Source of the DNA: Bin87 sp965220105
GTDB taxonomy: Bacteria > Chloroflexota > Dehalococcoidia > Lucifugimonadales > UBA3495
DNA: 64,000 bases
Assembly (NCBI GenBank): GCA_965220105.1
Contig: OZ244811.1
Location: 3,968,001-4,032,000 of the forward strand
Reading direction: 5' to 3'
A model generated the notes under the pieces. The model saw nothing but the letters and a program-made list of their open reading frames with translations. It searched no databases and was not told the origin of the DNA. The translations under genes were made by a program, and so were the position numbers. Shown in pieces: positions 55,986 through 64,000 of this stretch. The stretch's first letter is position 1; each line of letters opens with the position of its first letter.

Positions 55986-56759
55986 TCAGTCCAGTCTGCG
56001 GTCAATCCGCACGATGTCCACCGCCCGACCGGAATCGTCGTCGATGTCGATGAGGACGGAGTTCAGGATGCAGGGGCCGGACGCCGGTTCAAACCGTTGG
56101 GGCAATCCGGTGCGGAACCGTTCCAGGACGGGTTCGCGCTCGGTGCCGATGACGGAATCCACGGGGCCGGTCATGCCGAGGTCGCTGACGTAGGCGGTAC
56201 CGCCGGGCAGCACGCGGGTGTCCGCCGTGCCCACGTGGGTGTGGGTGCCCACGACGGCGCTGACTCGTCCATCCAGGTACCAACCCAGGCCCTGCTTTTC
56301 CGACGTGGCCTCGGCGTGAAAGTCAACGATGGCAAACCGGGGGGCCTGTCCCAGTTCCTGCTCGGCTTCTTCCAGACGGCGATCGGCCTCACGGAATGGA
56401 CAGTCGATGGGCGGCATGAACACGCGACCCTGGAGGTTCAGCACCATGACTTCGCCGTGCATGAGCCAGCCGCGACCGGGCGCGCCGAAATAGTTGGCCG
56501 GACGCAGCAGCGGCAGCTCATCCATGTGGGGCATGATCTCTTTCTTGTCCCAGATGTGATTGCCGGACGTCATCACGTCGACGCCGGCCGATAGCAGCGC
56601 TCGGGCCGTTTTGAGGGTGAGGCCGAACCCGCCGGCCGTGTTCTCTGCGTTGGCAGTCACCAGGTCGATCCCCAGCTCGCGACGCAGTTCGGGCAGCAAG
56701 CTGGCCAGAATGTGACGGCCCGGCTTGCCGATAATATCGCCGATCATCAAAATACGCAT
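55986..56759 (-). CDS. ymdB: YmdB-family 2',3'-cyclic phosphodiesterase
   Basis: This 257-residue metallophosphoesterase has GDIIGKPGR at the N-terminus, ANAENTAGGFG, SGNHIWDKKE, VDFHAEATSEKQ and GTHTHVGTAD, the metal-ligand motifs of the TIGR00282 family. In Bacillus it lies directly after rny, as here. The rny gene ends at 56874 and a hairpin occupies the gap. It probably acts on RNA-derived cyclic nucleotides. Confidence 0.93.
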   Translation of the reverse strand: MRILMIGDIIGKPGRHILASLLPELRRELGIDLVTANAENTAGGFGLTLKTARALLSAGVDVMTSGNHIWDKKEIMPHMDELPLLRPANYFGAPGRGWLMHGEVMVLNLQGRVFMPPIDCPFREADRRLEEAEQELGQAPRFAIVDFHAEATSEKQGLGWYLDGRVSAVVGTHTHVGTADTRVLPGGTAYVSDLGMTGPVDSVIGTEREPVLERFRTGLPQRFEPASGPCILNSVLIDIDDDSGRAVDIVRIDRRLD

Positions 56760-56806
56760 ATTGCCAATTATACCCGACCTTCAGCACATAGCCGTCGGCA
56801 AAACAC

Positions 56807-56842
56807 AGGACCGAAGCGATCCGTGAACGGCGCTTCGGTCCT
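56807..56842 (-). terminator. Hairpin between rny and ymdB
   Basis: AGGACCGAAGCG (56807-56818) and CGCTTCGGTCCT (56831-56842) form a 12-bp perfect stem with a 12-base loop. On the minus strand it is followed by GTGTTTTGCC, a weak U-tract, so it is either a partial terminator or an mRNA stabilising/processing structure between rny and ymdB. Confidence 0.6.
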
Positions 56843-56873
56843 GCATCGTCGTGATTCGTGTCAACGGGGGTGG

Positions 56874-58406
56874 CTAGCGAGCGATACTCTCCTCGCGGGT
56901 CTCCCGTATGACGGTTACCTTAATCTGGCCCGGGAACTGCAGTTCCTTGGATACCTTGCCCGCGATATTGCGCGCCAGCGTCGCGCAGGCAATATCGTCC
57001 ACATCCTCCGGGCTCACCATGACCCTGACCTCCCGGCCAGCCTGGATGGCGAAGGCCCGCTGGACGCCGTCGAAGCTGTTGGCGGTGTCCTCCAGCTCCC
57101 GCAAGCGCCGGGTGTACTGCTCAATGGACTCCTTGCGCGCGCCCGGGCGGGCGGCGCTGATCCCGTCGGCGGCGGCCACCAGGAAGGATTCGACGCTGGA
57201 GTGGTCGTCGTCGTGGTGTTCGAGCACGCAGTTGGACACGACCGCGGTGATTCCATTGCGCGTGGTGAGGTCGTAGCCAATCTCAGCGTGCGGGCCGGGA
57301 ATTTCGTGGGTGAGCGCCTTGCCGATGTCGTGCAGCAACCCTCCGGCCCGGGCGGTCTGCACGTTGGCGCCGACTTCGGCTGCCAGCATGCCGGACAGCA
57401 GGCCCACCTCGATGGAGTGGGTCAGCACGTTTTCGCCGTAGCTGTAACGATACTTGAGCCGGCCCAGCAGGCGAATCAACTCCGGATCCAGCCCGCTGAC
57501 GCCCACCTCGAAGGTTGCTTCTTCGCCGGCCTTCCACATGGTTTCATCAATGTCGCGAACCGCCCGGCTGACGCTCTCTTCGATACGCGCCGGCTGGATG
57601 CGTCCGTCCTTAACCAGCTGGGTCAAGGCCAGGCGGGCTATCTCACGACGTACCGGGTCGAAACACGAAAGCGTCACGATACCAGGGGTATCGTCGACGA
57701 TGATGTCGACACCGGTTTGGGCTTCCAGAGCCCTGATGTTACGTCCTTCACGGCCGATGAGACGACCCTTCATCTCATCGTTGGGCAGGGAAACAACAGC
57801 CGTAGTGCTTTCGGACACTACGTCGGTAGCGAGACGGTTGATGGCCAGGGTGATAATACGCCGGGCGTTTTCATCAGCCCTGCTTTCGTGCTCCTTTTCG
57901 AGTTCGTAATAGCGGCGAGCCAGATCGTGGGAGGCTTCCTCTTCGCTGCGTTTGATGACGATGTCTTTGGCTTCGTCCACGGTGAGCGAGGCGATTCTTT
58001 CCAACTCGCGGGTGTGTTGATGCTTGATTTCGTCGGCTTTCTGCATGGCGGAGTCGGCCTGGGATTCCCGCAGTTTCACCTCCGATTCCTGATCCTCCAA
58101 GGCAGACGACTTCCTGTCAAGTTGCTCTTCGCGCTGCATGTAACGGCGTTCCATACGGTTCAGTTCGCGCCGTTGATCGGTGATTTCCTTGTCGCCGGCT
58201 TCGCGGAGTTTCAGCGCTTCTTCCTGGGCTTCCAGAACGATTCTGCGCTTTTCAGCCTCGGCCTGCGTAATGGCGGTGGCAGCCTCCTCGCGGCTGCGTT
58301 GCAGTTTATTTCCGTCTTTCCTGGTGCTGAGCAGCAGCCATGCGACCGCCGCAATTCCTGTTGTTATCCCCACTGCCGCCAGGACGGACAGGATAATTAC
58401 TAACAT
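56874..58406 (-). CDS. rny: Ribonuclease Y
   Basis: This membrane-anchored endoribonuclease initiates mRNA decay. The N-terminal membrane helix (1-25) is followed by a long coiled coil (about 35-200), a KH domain with GRLIGREGRN (near residue 214), and the HD domain with LLHDIGKAL (His359, Asp360). The 510-residue length is typical. GAGGAGGG upstream serves the ATG, and the 5' leader contains a perfect hairpin. It lies with ymdB on the minus strand, the same pairing as in Bacillus. Confidence 0.96.
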   Translation of the reverse strand: MLVIILSVLAAVGITTGIAAVAWLLLSTRKDGNKLQRSREEAATAITQAEAEKRRIVLEAQEEALKLREAGDKEITDQRRELNRMERRYMQREEQLDRKSSALEDQESEVKLRESQADSAMQKADEIKHQHTRELERIASLTVDEAKDIVIKRSEEEASHDLARRYYELEKEHESRADENARRIITLAINRLATDVVSESTTAVVSLPNDEMKGRLIGREGRNIRALEAQTGVDIIVDDTPGIVTLSCFDPVRREIARLALTQLVKDGRIQPARIEESVSRAVRDIDETMWKAGEEATFEVGVSGLDPELIRLLGRLKYRYSYGENVLTHSIEVGLLSGMLAAEVGANVQTARAGGLLHDIGKALTHEIPGPHAEIGYDLTTRNGITAVVSNCVLEHHDDDHSSVESFLVAAADGISAARPGARKESIEQYTRRLRELEDTANSFDGVQRAFAIQAGREVRVMVSPEDVDDIACATLARNIAGKVSKELQFPGQIKVTVIRETREESIAR

Positions 58407-58424
58407 AGACCCTCCTCAGTCCGT

Positions 58425-58440
58425 CCGAGCGTATGCTCGG
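58425..58440 (-). promoter_or_regulatory. 5'-leader hairpin of rny
   Basis: CCGAGC-GTAT-GCTCGG, a perfect 6-bp stem, lies 19 bases before the rny ATG and downstream of the candidate promoter, so it is in the mRNA leader. It could stabilise or self-regulate the message. Confidence 0.45.
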
Positions 58441-58460
58441 GATATATTTACCCTTTTTAC

Positions 58461-58489
58461 ATCGTAATGTTGGCTATAGGCAAAGTCAA
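58461..58489 (-). promoter_or_regulatory. Candidate rny promoter
   Basis: On the minus strand TTGACT (58489-58484) and TACGAT (58466-58461) are 17 bases apart, about 55-85 bases before the rny ATG. The -35 matches 5 of 6 and the -10 matches 4 of 6. Confidence 0.5.
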
Positions 58490-58609
58490 GGAAAGCCCGA
58501 TTGGCCGGACCCGCCGATAACAAGTTCACAGGGACGGTCGAGCTATCGGTCTGCCGGGCTCAAACATGGATCAGAGCCGATGACCACATCCTGATTGAAC
58601 CCGTCAGGC

Positions 58610-59905
58610 TCAGCGGCCCGGTGGATTTTCCGCAGGCCGGACCGCCGTGCCGTCGGCGGCGACGACGCGTTGGTACGCTTCCACCGGACGCCACGCCAAC
58701 GGAGTGAGCAGGATTACCGGCAGCATCAGCAACAAACCAACTCCGGCGTTCACACCGATGGCCAGGGAGATGGTGAAAGCCTGGGCGATGGCCCCGATCT
58801 CCACTCCGCCGATCAGGTGCCCCAGTCCGTTGACCAACCCCTGCGACCCCATGATTCGCCCTCGCATTTCCGGTGGGGAGGACAGCAGCAGGATCGTGCT
58901 TTGCATGGTGCTGAATCCCGCCTGGCCCACGCCGGAGCCGAATAGCAGCAGGAAGGAAATCACGAACCACGGCGACCAAGCTACCGCTACCACCCCTACC
59001 GCCACTATCAATGCCCCGATGACGAAGTAACGCCCGTGAAAAGTGTACCTCCGGCGCACTGCAATGATCATCGCCCCGATAAACGTCCCGATGCCGTCGG
59101 CAGACCCCAACACGCCTCCCAGGGATGGGCCCACTCTCAAAACGTCGGTGGCGATGACCGGTATGAAGTATTGCAGGGGCAGCACCATGCCGTTCATCAC
59201 TAGGGAAATCATCAGCACTCCCAGCACGAATTTATTGGAGAAGGAGTATCCGATTCCGGACTTGATGCCCTGCCAGAACACGGTGCCCCGCACTGCGGCG
59301 GCCGAACCGGCCGGGAGCCTGGTCTTGAATATCAGGAACGCCGACACCAGGTCCAGGACAACCAGCACGGCGAACGCTCCGGTGAATCCGTAAAATTCGA
59401 TCAGGAGCCCGCCGGCAATCGGACCCAATATTTTGCCGCCGTTGTTGGTGAAGGTTTCCAGGGACATGGCATGGACGATGCGTTCCTGCCCCGCCATGTC
59501 AAAAAGGGCTGCCCGCCGCGTCGGGTCGTCCAGGACCTTGGCCGTCCCCTGCAGAAGAATGGCGATGAATACGTGCCAGGGTTGAACGACGCCCAGGATC
59601 AAAAGTATCAGGAGTCCCGAAGCCACCACCAGGTAAAAGGTGTGTATCCCGGCCAGGATGCGCCACCGGTCCAGGCGGTCGGCCAGCATTCCGGCTACCA
59701 ATGACAACGGCGGCCGGGGCCCGTTGAGGAACACCGAAATCAGGCCAACCTGAAAGGCTGAGTCGGTGAGTTCGTAAATGAGGTAACCCAGCACGATGAG
59801 TTCCATGCGCCGGGCTATCTCGTGGATCCACCGGGCCGCCCACAACAGCCGGAAGTTCCGGTCCTGCAGGACGACCAGTACCGGAGCGCTGGGGATTCGA
59901 CGCAA
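58610..59905 (-). CDS. Major facilitator superfamily transporter
   Basis: This 431-residue protein has about 12 hydrophobic segments. The N-terminal half has RNFRLLWAARWIHEIARRMELIVLGYLIYELTDSAFQVGLI and the MFS loop GMLADRLDRWRIL (G-x-L-x-D-R-x-x-R). The C-terminal half contains SGVGQAGFSTMQSTILLLSSPPEMRGRIMG, typical of the EntS-like MFS_3 group of exporters. The substrate is unknown. It lies upstream of rny on the same strand with a 203-base gap holding the rny promoter. A divergent 365-base spacer separates it from the hydrolase at 60271. Confidence 0.88.
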   Translation of the reverse strand: MRRIPSAPVLVVLQDRNFRLLWAARWIHEIARRMELIVLGYLIYELTDSAFQVGLISVFLNGPRPPLSLVAGMLADRLDRWRILAGIHTFYLVVASGLLILLILGVVQPWHVFIAILLQGTAKVLDDPTRRAALFDMAGQERIVHAMSLETFTNNGGKILGPIAGGLLIEFYGFTGAFAVLVVLDLVSAFLIFKTRLPAGSAAAVRGTVFWQGIKSGIGYSFSNKFVLGVLMISLVMNGMVLPLQYFIPVIATDVLRVGPSLGGVLGSADGIGTFIGAMIIAVRRRYTFHGRYFVIGALIVAVGVVAVAWSPWFVISFLLLFGSGVGQAGFSTMQSTILLLSSPPEMRGRIMGSQGLVNGLGHLIGGVEIGAIAQAFTISLAIGVNAGVGLLLMLPVILLTPLAWRPVEAYQRVVAADGTAVRPAENPPGR

Positions 59906-60270
59906 TGGGCTATTCCCCCGTCGGGCGCCGCAATGAAAAAGGCGCCGCCGCTGAAGCCGACCCTACTCCCTCATCAACCCTGTTCAAGGCCGTCAACATA
60001 CGCCGGTCAAGGATGCAAGGTCAACTAACGATAATTCGGTCTTGCGATTCCGGGTTGACGTCGTCGAGCTATCGGCAGCCGCCGGGACGCGGGCCCGTGT
60101 TTCGGAATCCGTTGCCAGGTCTGCCCCCGGGCAGCGTCGTGTCGGTGAGTTCGCCCGGAGCATTCCCGCTGGCCAGTCTGCGTGATGCCAGACCCGGGCC
60201 GCCCGAATCCGGTTTGGGCCGTGGTAAGATGACGGCGAATTTCTGGATCAGCAGGTTGGAGGTTGCCGGC
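59906..60270. other. Divergent spacer
   Basis: The spacer lies between the MFS gene and the alpha/beta hydrolase. An open frame crosses most of it but lacks coding-like sequence; GGAGG at 60258-60262 is the hydrolase ribosome site. No other element was seen. Confidence 0.5.
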
Positions 60271-61173
60271 ATGGCGTCGCATTCCCTTGGGTTATCGTTG
60301 CACGAGGCGGCTCGCCGCATGGGTGTTCCATTCGCGGTGGAAAATGAGCCAGCAGACCGGTTCGTAGAAGTCAACGGGTTGAAACTGCACTACCTGGAAT
60401 GGGGCGAGGCCAACCTTCCCACGATCGTCATGCTTCACGGCATCAGCCAGCAGGCCCACAGCTGGGATTTCATCAGCCTGCCGCTGTCGACGGATTATCG
60501 CGTGGTGGCGCTGGACCAGCGCGGCCATGGCGATAGCGACTGGTCACCGGACGGGAATTATTCTACGGACATTTATGTGGGCGACATCGAGGGGTTCATC
60601 CAGGCCCTGGGGTTGCGGGATTTCCACCTGATGGGTCACTCCATGGGCGGGCGCAACAGCCTGGCCTGGGCGTCGGACCGCCCGGGAATCCTAAAATCCC
60701 TCACCGTCGTGGACACCGGCCCCGAAACCCAACGCCGCGGCCAAAACCGCATCCAGCAGTTCCGGGAGCTCCCCGACGAGCTGGACACACTGGAGGAATT
60801 CGCCGACCGGGTGATGGAGTACACCGGACGCAACCGGGAGCAGACCATGGGGGCGCTCAAGTACAGCATCCGCCAACGCTCCGACGGCAAGTGGACGTGG
60901 AAGTACGACAAGGCCATGCGGGTGCAGGGTTTCCGGGCGCCGACTTGGACGCCGGAGCAACTCTGGGCGGGCTGGCGGAAGATTGATTGCCCCGCCCTGG
61001 TGGTCAGGGGCGATCGCAGCGATATTTTCGCCGACGAAACGATGATGCGGATGTCCGAAGAACACCCCGACTGCACCACCGTCACCGTGGCTAACGCCGG
61101 CCACCTGGTGCAGGGCGACAACCCGCCCGACTTCCTGGCCGCGGTGCGAGGCCTGCTGGCGCGATTCCACTAG
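60271..61173 (+). CDS. Alpha/beta hydrolase
   Basis: This 300-residue alpha/beta-fold hydrolase has MLHGISQQAHSWD, DQRGHGDSDWSPDG, the nucleophile elbow GHSMGGRNS, VVDTGPET and the His in VANAGHLVQG. The acid is in RGDRSDIF. It resembles the group of 2-hydroxymuconate semialdehyde hydrolases, epoxide hydrolases and esterases; substrate unknown. ATG 60271 is chosen because GGAGG lies 8 bases upstream; an in-frame ATG at 60229 has no such site. It converges with the MbfA-like gene 45 bases downstream. Confidence 0.88.
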   Translation: MASHSLGLSLHEAARRMGVPFAVENEPADRFVEVNGLKLHYLEWGEANLPTIVMLHGISQQAHSWDFISLPLSTDYRVVALDQRGHGDSDWSPDGNYSTDIYVGDIEGFIQALGLRDFHLMGHSMGGRNSLAWASDRPGILKSLTVVDTGPETQRRGQNRIQQFRELPDELDTLEEFADRVMEYTGRNREQTMGALKYSIRQRSDGKWTWKYDKAMRVQGFRAPTWTPEQLWAGWRKIDCPALVVRGDRSDIFADETMMRMSEEHPDCTTVTVANAGHLVQGDNPPDFLAAVRGLLARFH

Positions 61174-61218
61174 GCTAAACCCGCAGACCGAACCCTGGCT
61201 CAAGCGCCGGAGGTTGTG

Positions 61219-62460
61219 TCAAAAACCCAGCAGCCTGGGCAGCAATTCTCCCAGCGCATAAGCGAGCGCTGCCGAGACGGCCCCGATGCCCAGGATTTCC
61301 AGCCCCTGGAGCAACGGGGATTTGCGGACGATACGCCCCTTAACCAGGCCCAGGACAAAGAGCCCGGTCAGCGACAGGCCGATCGACCAGCCGATGGTGG
61401 TAAGGTTGACGGGCATAAATAGGTAGGGTGCGATGGGCAGGATTGCCGACAGGCCAAAGGACACACCCATCACCAGCGCGTCTTTCAGCGGGTTGCCGCC
61501 GAGGTCGGGGCTGATGCCCAGTTCCTTCTCCAGCAACGTGTTGAGCCACAGGGTTTTGTCCTGGGCGATGTCGTTGGCCAGGTGCACGGCCTGTTCGTAG
61601 GTTTGCCCTTCGCGTTGCAGCAGAATCACCAGTTCGGCGAACTCTTCCGCGGGTTTTTCTGCCAGTTCGCGTAGTTCGCGGGCGATCTCGGCGTCGCGCA
61701 CGTCCTGTTCGGCTCTGGATCCTAGGTAAGCGCCAGCCGCCATGCTGATGATGCCGGCGGCGGCAGCGGCCAAGCCGGCCACGAGTACCGTGCCCGTGGT
61801 TCCCACCGCGGCTGCAATTGAGGTAGTGAGCGCCACCGTGCTGATGATGCCGTCCTGGGCGCCGAACACCACCTCGCGCAGACGACCCAGGTTGGCCACC
61901 CGGAAGGGTTCCCGGTCGACTTCCATGGCCGCGGCGATATACGAATCGAGATCCGGGGTCATATCGTCGCCCGCCGAATCACCGGACATGGTGACCTGAA
62001 CGGACCTTTCGGCGAGCCGGGGCTGGGCGCTTGGTTCGGGTGAGGGTATCGCGGCCAGAGCGTCCAAGGCGTTCGTAAAAGCCGTCTGGTGAACCTGCTC
62101 ACGTTCCATCGCCAAAGTGAACGCCCGCACGGCGTCGGCGCGGCCTTCGGCCCGAGCGTCCCGAATCATGCGGGGGTACACGCGGCTATATTCCCTGGTC
62201 TCGCCCTCGATCACCTTACGCAGGTTGGTCCCGGTATCCGCTATGTCTCCGGACACCCGAAGGTGGTTGATGCCGTGAATCGTCTCCGCGCCAGCCACCT
62301 CCTGGAACACCTGGGCGATTTCCGGTAAACCCTCTTCCATCGCCTTCTGTGCATAGGCGGTGTACGTCAGGTGAGCAATTGCTTCGCTGACGATGGCCTG
62401 CCAAAGATTGCGGTCGGTTGCGGTGAGCGTAGACGCGTCAGAAGCCGAATTGGCGCTCAT
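61219..62460 (-). CDS. Ferritin-like/VIT1 fusion (MbfA-like)
   Basis: This 413-residue protein fuses an N-terminal ferritin-like four-helix domain (1-145: EAIAHLTYTAYAQKAMEEG, AGAETIHGINHLRVSG, AMEREQVHQTAFTNALD) to a C-terminal VIT1/CCC1 membrane transporter (about 190-413: REVVFGAQDGIISTVALTTSIAAAVG, GIISMAAGAYLGSRAEQD, and several hydrophobic segments). MbfA of Alphaproteobacteria has this layout and exports iron from the cytoplasm. Ferritin-type Glu and Glu-x-x-His residues are present in both halves of the helical domain. It probably protects against iron overload. No iron-responsive promoter box was recognised. Confidence 0.85.
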   Translation of the reverse strand: MSANSASDASTLTATDRNLWQAIVSEAIAHLTYTAYAQKAMEEGLPEIAQVFQEVAGAETIHGINHLRVSGDIADTGTNLRKVIEGETREYSRVYPRMIRDARAEGRADAVRAFTLAMEREQVHQTAFTNALDALAAIPSPEPSAQPRLAERSVQVTMSGDSAGDDMTPDLDSYIAAAMEVDREPFRVANLGRLREVVFGAQDGIISTVALTTSIAAAVGTTGTVLVAGLAAAAAGIISMAAGAYLGSRAEQDVRDAEIARELRELAEKPAEEFAELVILLQREGQTYEQAVHLANDIAQDKTLWLNTLLEKELGISPDLGGNPLKDALVMGVSFGLSAILPIAPYLFMPVNLTTIGWSIGLSLTGLFVLGLVKGRIVRKSPLLQGLEILGIGAVSAALAYALGELLPRLLGF

Positions 62461-62603
62461 AACGGAGCCCTCAGATGGACATAAGTCGGCATGGAAATAA
62501 GTCGGCGTGGAAGGGATTGGGTCGCCGACCCACGCGTTGCCAGGGTCGGTCGCCGCCCATGCTGCAATCCGCCAAGGACGGACCGACGACGGACCGACGG
62601 CGG
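62461..62603. other. Spacer with short tandem repeats
   Basis: It contains a 16-bp tandem pair (ATAAGTCGGCATGGAA at 62481-62496, then ATAAGTCGGCGTGGAA at 62497-62512) and an 11-bp tandem pair (GACGGACCGAC at 62577-62587 and 62588-62598). The second pair runs into the end of the SnoaL-like gene. Confidence 0.7.
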
Positions 62604-62999
62604 TCAGAGGCGGGGCGAAGCGTGGTGCGCCAGTACCAGCCAGTCATCCCCGGAACGCACGAAGATGTTGGTGGCCAGCACGCCGAACCCCTGGGCCTGG
62701 CCGCCGACCACGCTGGTGATGCTTTCCACGCAGGTTACGATACCGCAATCGCCCTCCACCGCCACGTTCACGTAGTGGATGTTGAAGTGCATCAGGGCGG
62801 CGCCGTTGAAGATCCCCTGCCAGGAGCGGCGGATATCGGGCCAGCCGACGATGGGCTGCCACCCCGGGTGGACACACAGGGCGCGGGCGGATTGCTCGCA
62901 AACCGCGTCCATTTCGGCGATTTCCAGGGAGCCAAAGGCGTCGTAGAAACGCTGGTTGGCGTCCTTGAGGGCTTCGATGTCTTCAATTGGGGAGGGCAT
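62604..62999 (-). CDS. SnoaL-like / NTF2-fold protein
   Basis: This 131-residue NTF2-fold protein starts with IEDIEALKDANQRFYDAF and has CVHPGWQPIVGWPDIRRSWQGIF and GDDWLVLAHHASPRL. It matches the SnoaL-like group with the common C-V-H-P-x-W segment. Such proteins are small isomerases, lyases or of unknown role; no catalytic residue can be assigned. It lies just before the LLM gene on the same strand. Confidence 0.85.
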   Translation of the reverse strand: MPSPIEDIEALKDANQRFYDAFGSLEIAEMDAVCEQSARALCVHPGWQPIVGWPDIRRSWQGIFNGAALMHFNIHYVNVAVEGDCGIVTCVESITSVVGGQAQGFGVLATNIFVRSGDDWLVLAHHASPRL

Positions 63000-63020
63000 C
63001 TGGCGTATCCAATTGCGGTG

Positions 63021-63866
63021 TTAGGTAAGCAGTTTGCTGGCGAAGTCGTCGATTTGGCGCAGGGCCTGGTCGCGTGGCGCGCTATCGGCGAAAACCATGG
63101 CGCGGGAGGCTCCGGCGTCCTCAAAGGCTTTCAGGATTTCCGGGTCGGCGGGCTGTCCGAACACGGAGACCTCGATGGACTCCGGGTCGCGGCCGGCATC
63201 TTCAGCAAGGCGCTTCAGCTCCTGCTTGCCTTCCCTCAGTTCATCCGGCGTGATGCGGTTGGGCATCCAGCCGTCGCCCCAGGACACGACCCGCCGAAAA
63301 ACGTTCCGGGCGCGACCGCCGATGAGCACCGGCGGGTGTGGTTTCTGCACCGGTTTGGGGGAAGAGTAGATGGGCGGGAAGTCGATGTAGTTGCCGTGGA
63401 ACTCGCCGGCGTCTTTCGTCCAAAGCTCCTTCATGGCCTGTATGGACTCGCGGGTGTACCCGATGCGCTGAGCGAACTCGACGCCGAACAACTCGGTTTC
63501 CTCCCGCAGCCAGCCGGTGCCGATGCCGAAGAGGAACCGCCCGCCGCTGAAGTAGTCGAGGGTGGCAATCTCCTTGGCCAGCAGGATGGGGTTGCGTTCG
63601 GGGACGAGGCAGATGCCCGTGCCAAGCTTGAGGTTGGTGGTGACTGACGAGGCCCGCCCCAGCGCGATGAATGGGTCGACGCACTCGTAGTACATCTGGG
63701 GGATGACGCCGTCCGGAGAGCCGGGCCAGGGCGATTTGGGCCCGGCTGGAATGGCCGGGTGCTCGGGAACCCAGAGGGATTCAAAACCGTGGGCTTCGCA
63801 GGCCTGCGCCAATTCGGCTATGTCGATGGAGGATTGGGTGACAAACATTGCGATGCCGATATTCAT
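63021..63866 (-). CDS. LLM class F420-dependent-type oxidoreductase
   Basis: This 281-residue luciferase-like protein is of the shorter type often annotated as F420-dependent. It has EAHGFESLWVPEHPAIP, LKLGTGICLVPERNPILLAKEIATLDYFSGGRFLFGIGTGWLREETELFG and PPVLIGGRARNVFRRVVSWGDGWMPN, all typical. F420 use is inferred. It is the third LLM gene in the window. The remaining 134 bases to the window end are non-coding and include repeated GAGACAAGACG. Confidence 0.9.
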   Translation of the reverse strand: MNIGIAMFVTQSSIDIAELAQACEAHGFESLWVPEHPAIPAGPKSPWPGSPDGVIPQMYYECVDPFIALGRASSVTTNLKLGTGICLVPERNPILLAKEIATLDYFSGGRFLFGIGTGWLREETELFGVEFAQRIGYTRESIQAMKELWTKDAGEFHGNYIDFPPIYSSPKPVQKPHPPVLIGGRARNVFRRVVSWGDGWMPNRITPDELREGKQELKRLAEDAGRDPESIEVSVFGQPADPEILKAFEDAGASRAMVFADSAPRDQALRQIDDFASKLLT

Positions 63867-64000
63867 GGGTAACTACCTCTGGGACAAGACGGCTGAGACA
63901 GCCTGCTGAGACAAGACGACGGGTTTCGAGCAGGCGACGCCAACGGGATGGTCTGGCTCGATTATAGCAAACGAAAGGGGCCGGAACCGGAGCAATCCGG

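Noticed and set aside
54948..56594. Long plus-strand frame opposite plsY, the PHP gene and ymdB
   Set aside because: Antisense shadow of three conserved minus-strand genes.
56712..58403. Long plus-strand frame opposite rny
   Set aside because: Antisense to conserved RNase Y, an effect of GC-rich codon bias.

Overview
The window is about 64 kb of high-GC, densely packed bacterial chromosome. It is open at its 5' end inside rpoB. Gene content suggests an environmental, free-living member of the Chloroflexota, possibly Dehalococcoidia or SAR202-like: three luciferase-like flavin/F420 monooxygenase-family genes, a TRAP transporter, an archaeal-type dUTPase, a large acyl-CoA carboxylase beta subunit, and both GluRS and GlnRS. 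This placement is inference from gene content, not from a phylogenetic marker comparison. No rRNA, tRNA or CRISPR array was seen.

Layout: 1-8.9 kb rpoB-rpoC, both with very large lineage-specific insertions. 9-14.1 kb pyrD, a degenerate iron-type alcohol dehydrogenase, a small hypothetical gene, an MtaB-type methylthiotransferase and an MBL-fold hydrolase. 14.7-20.3 kb, minus strand: gltX, glnS, rluD, lspA (with a zinc-ribbon tail) and an alpha/beta hydrolase. 20.5-27.2 kb ltaE, an isochorismatase-like gene, an arrestin-like gene, rarA, a luciferase-like oxidoreductase and a propionyl-CoA-carboxylase-type beta subunit. 27.7-33.7 kb folP-folK, groEL, dut-queG and an EVE-domain gene. 33.9-38.9 kb a thiolase-like gene, ychF, a GNAT remnant, a VOC protein and larE-larC. 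38.9-41.1 kb a two-gene ATPase plus HNH nuclease cassette resembling Septu (PtuA/PtuB) anti-phage defence. 41.1-44.3 kb DUF362, a second luciferase-like gene and an SDR. 44.5-49.0 kb TRAP dctP/dctQ/dctM, with dctP separated from dctQM by a terminator and repeats. 49-52.9 kb a nucleotidyltransferase, MoxR ATPase, glutaredoxin-like gene, recA and recX. 52.9-53.7 kb an IS5-like insertion sequence. 53.7-58.4 kb a zinc-finger membrane protein, plsY, a PHP phosphoesterase, ymdB and rny. 58.6-64 kb an MFS transporter, an alpha/beta hydrolase, an MbfA-like ferritin-VIT1 fusion, a SnoaL-like gene and a third luciferase-like gene.

How the genes work together: much of the window is core information processing (RNA polymerase, two aminoacyl-tRNA synthetases, tRNA and rRNA modification, RecA/RecX/RarA, RNase Y with YmdB), cofactor synthesis (folate, nickel-pincer nucleotide) and lipid/lipoprotein maturation. 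The accessory layer is the Septu-like cassette, the IS, a family of about 150-170 bp palindromic MITE-like elements (three copies), a second palindromic element, and small tandem repeats.

The points most worth following are: the roughly 220-residue RpoB and 380-residue RpoC insertions; the Septu-like cassette whose nuclease gene ends inside larC; an IS inserted exactly into the TA shared by two convergent stop codons; the MITE family, one copy of which duplicated the ribosome-binding site of pyrD; and several enzymes (iron-type ADH, MBL hydrolase, isochorismatase-like, thiolase-like) that have lost canonical catalytic residues.
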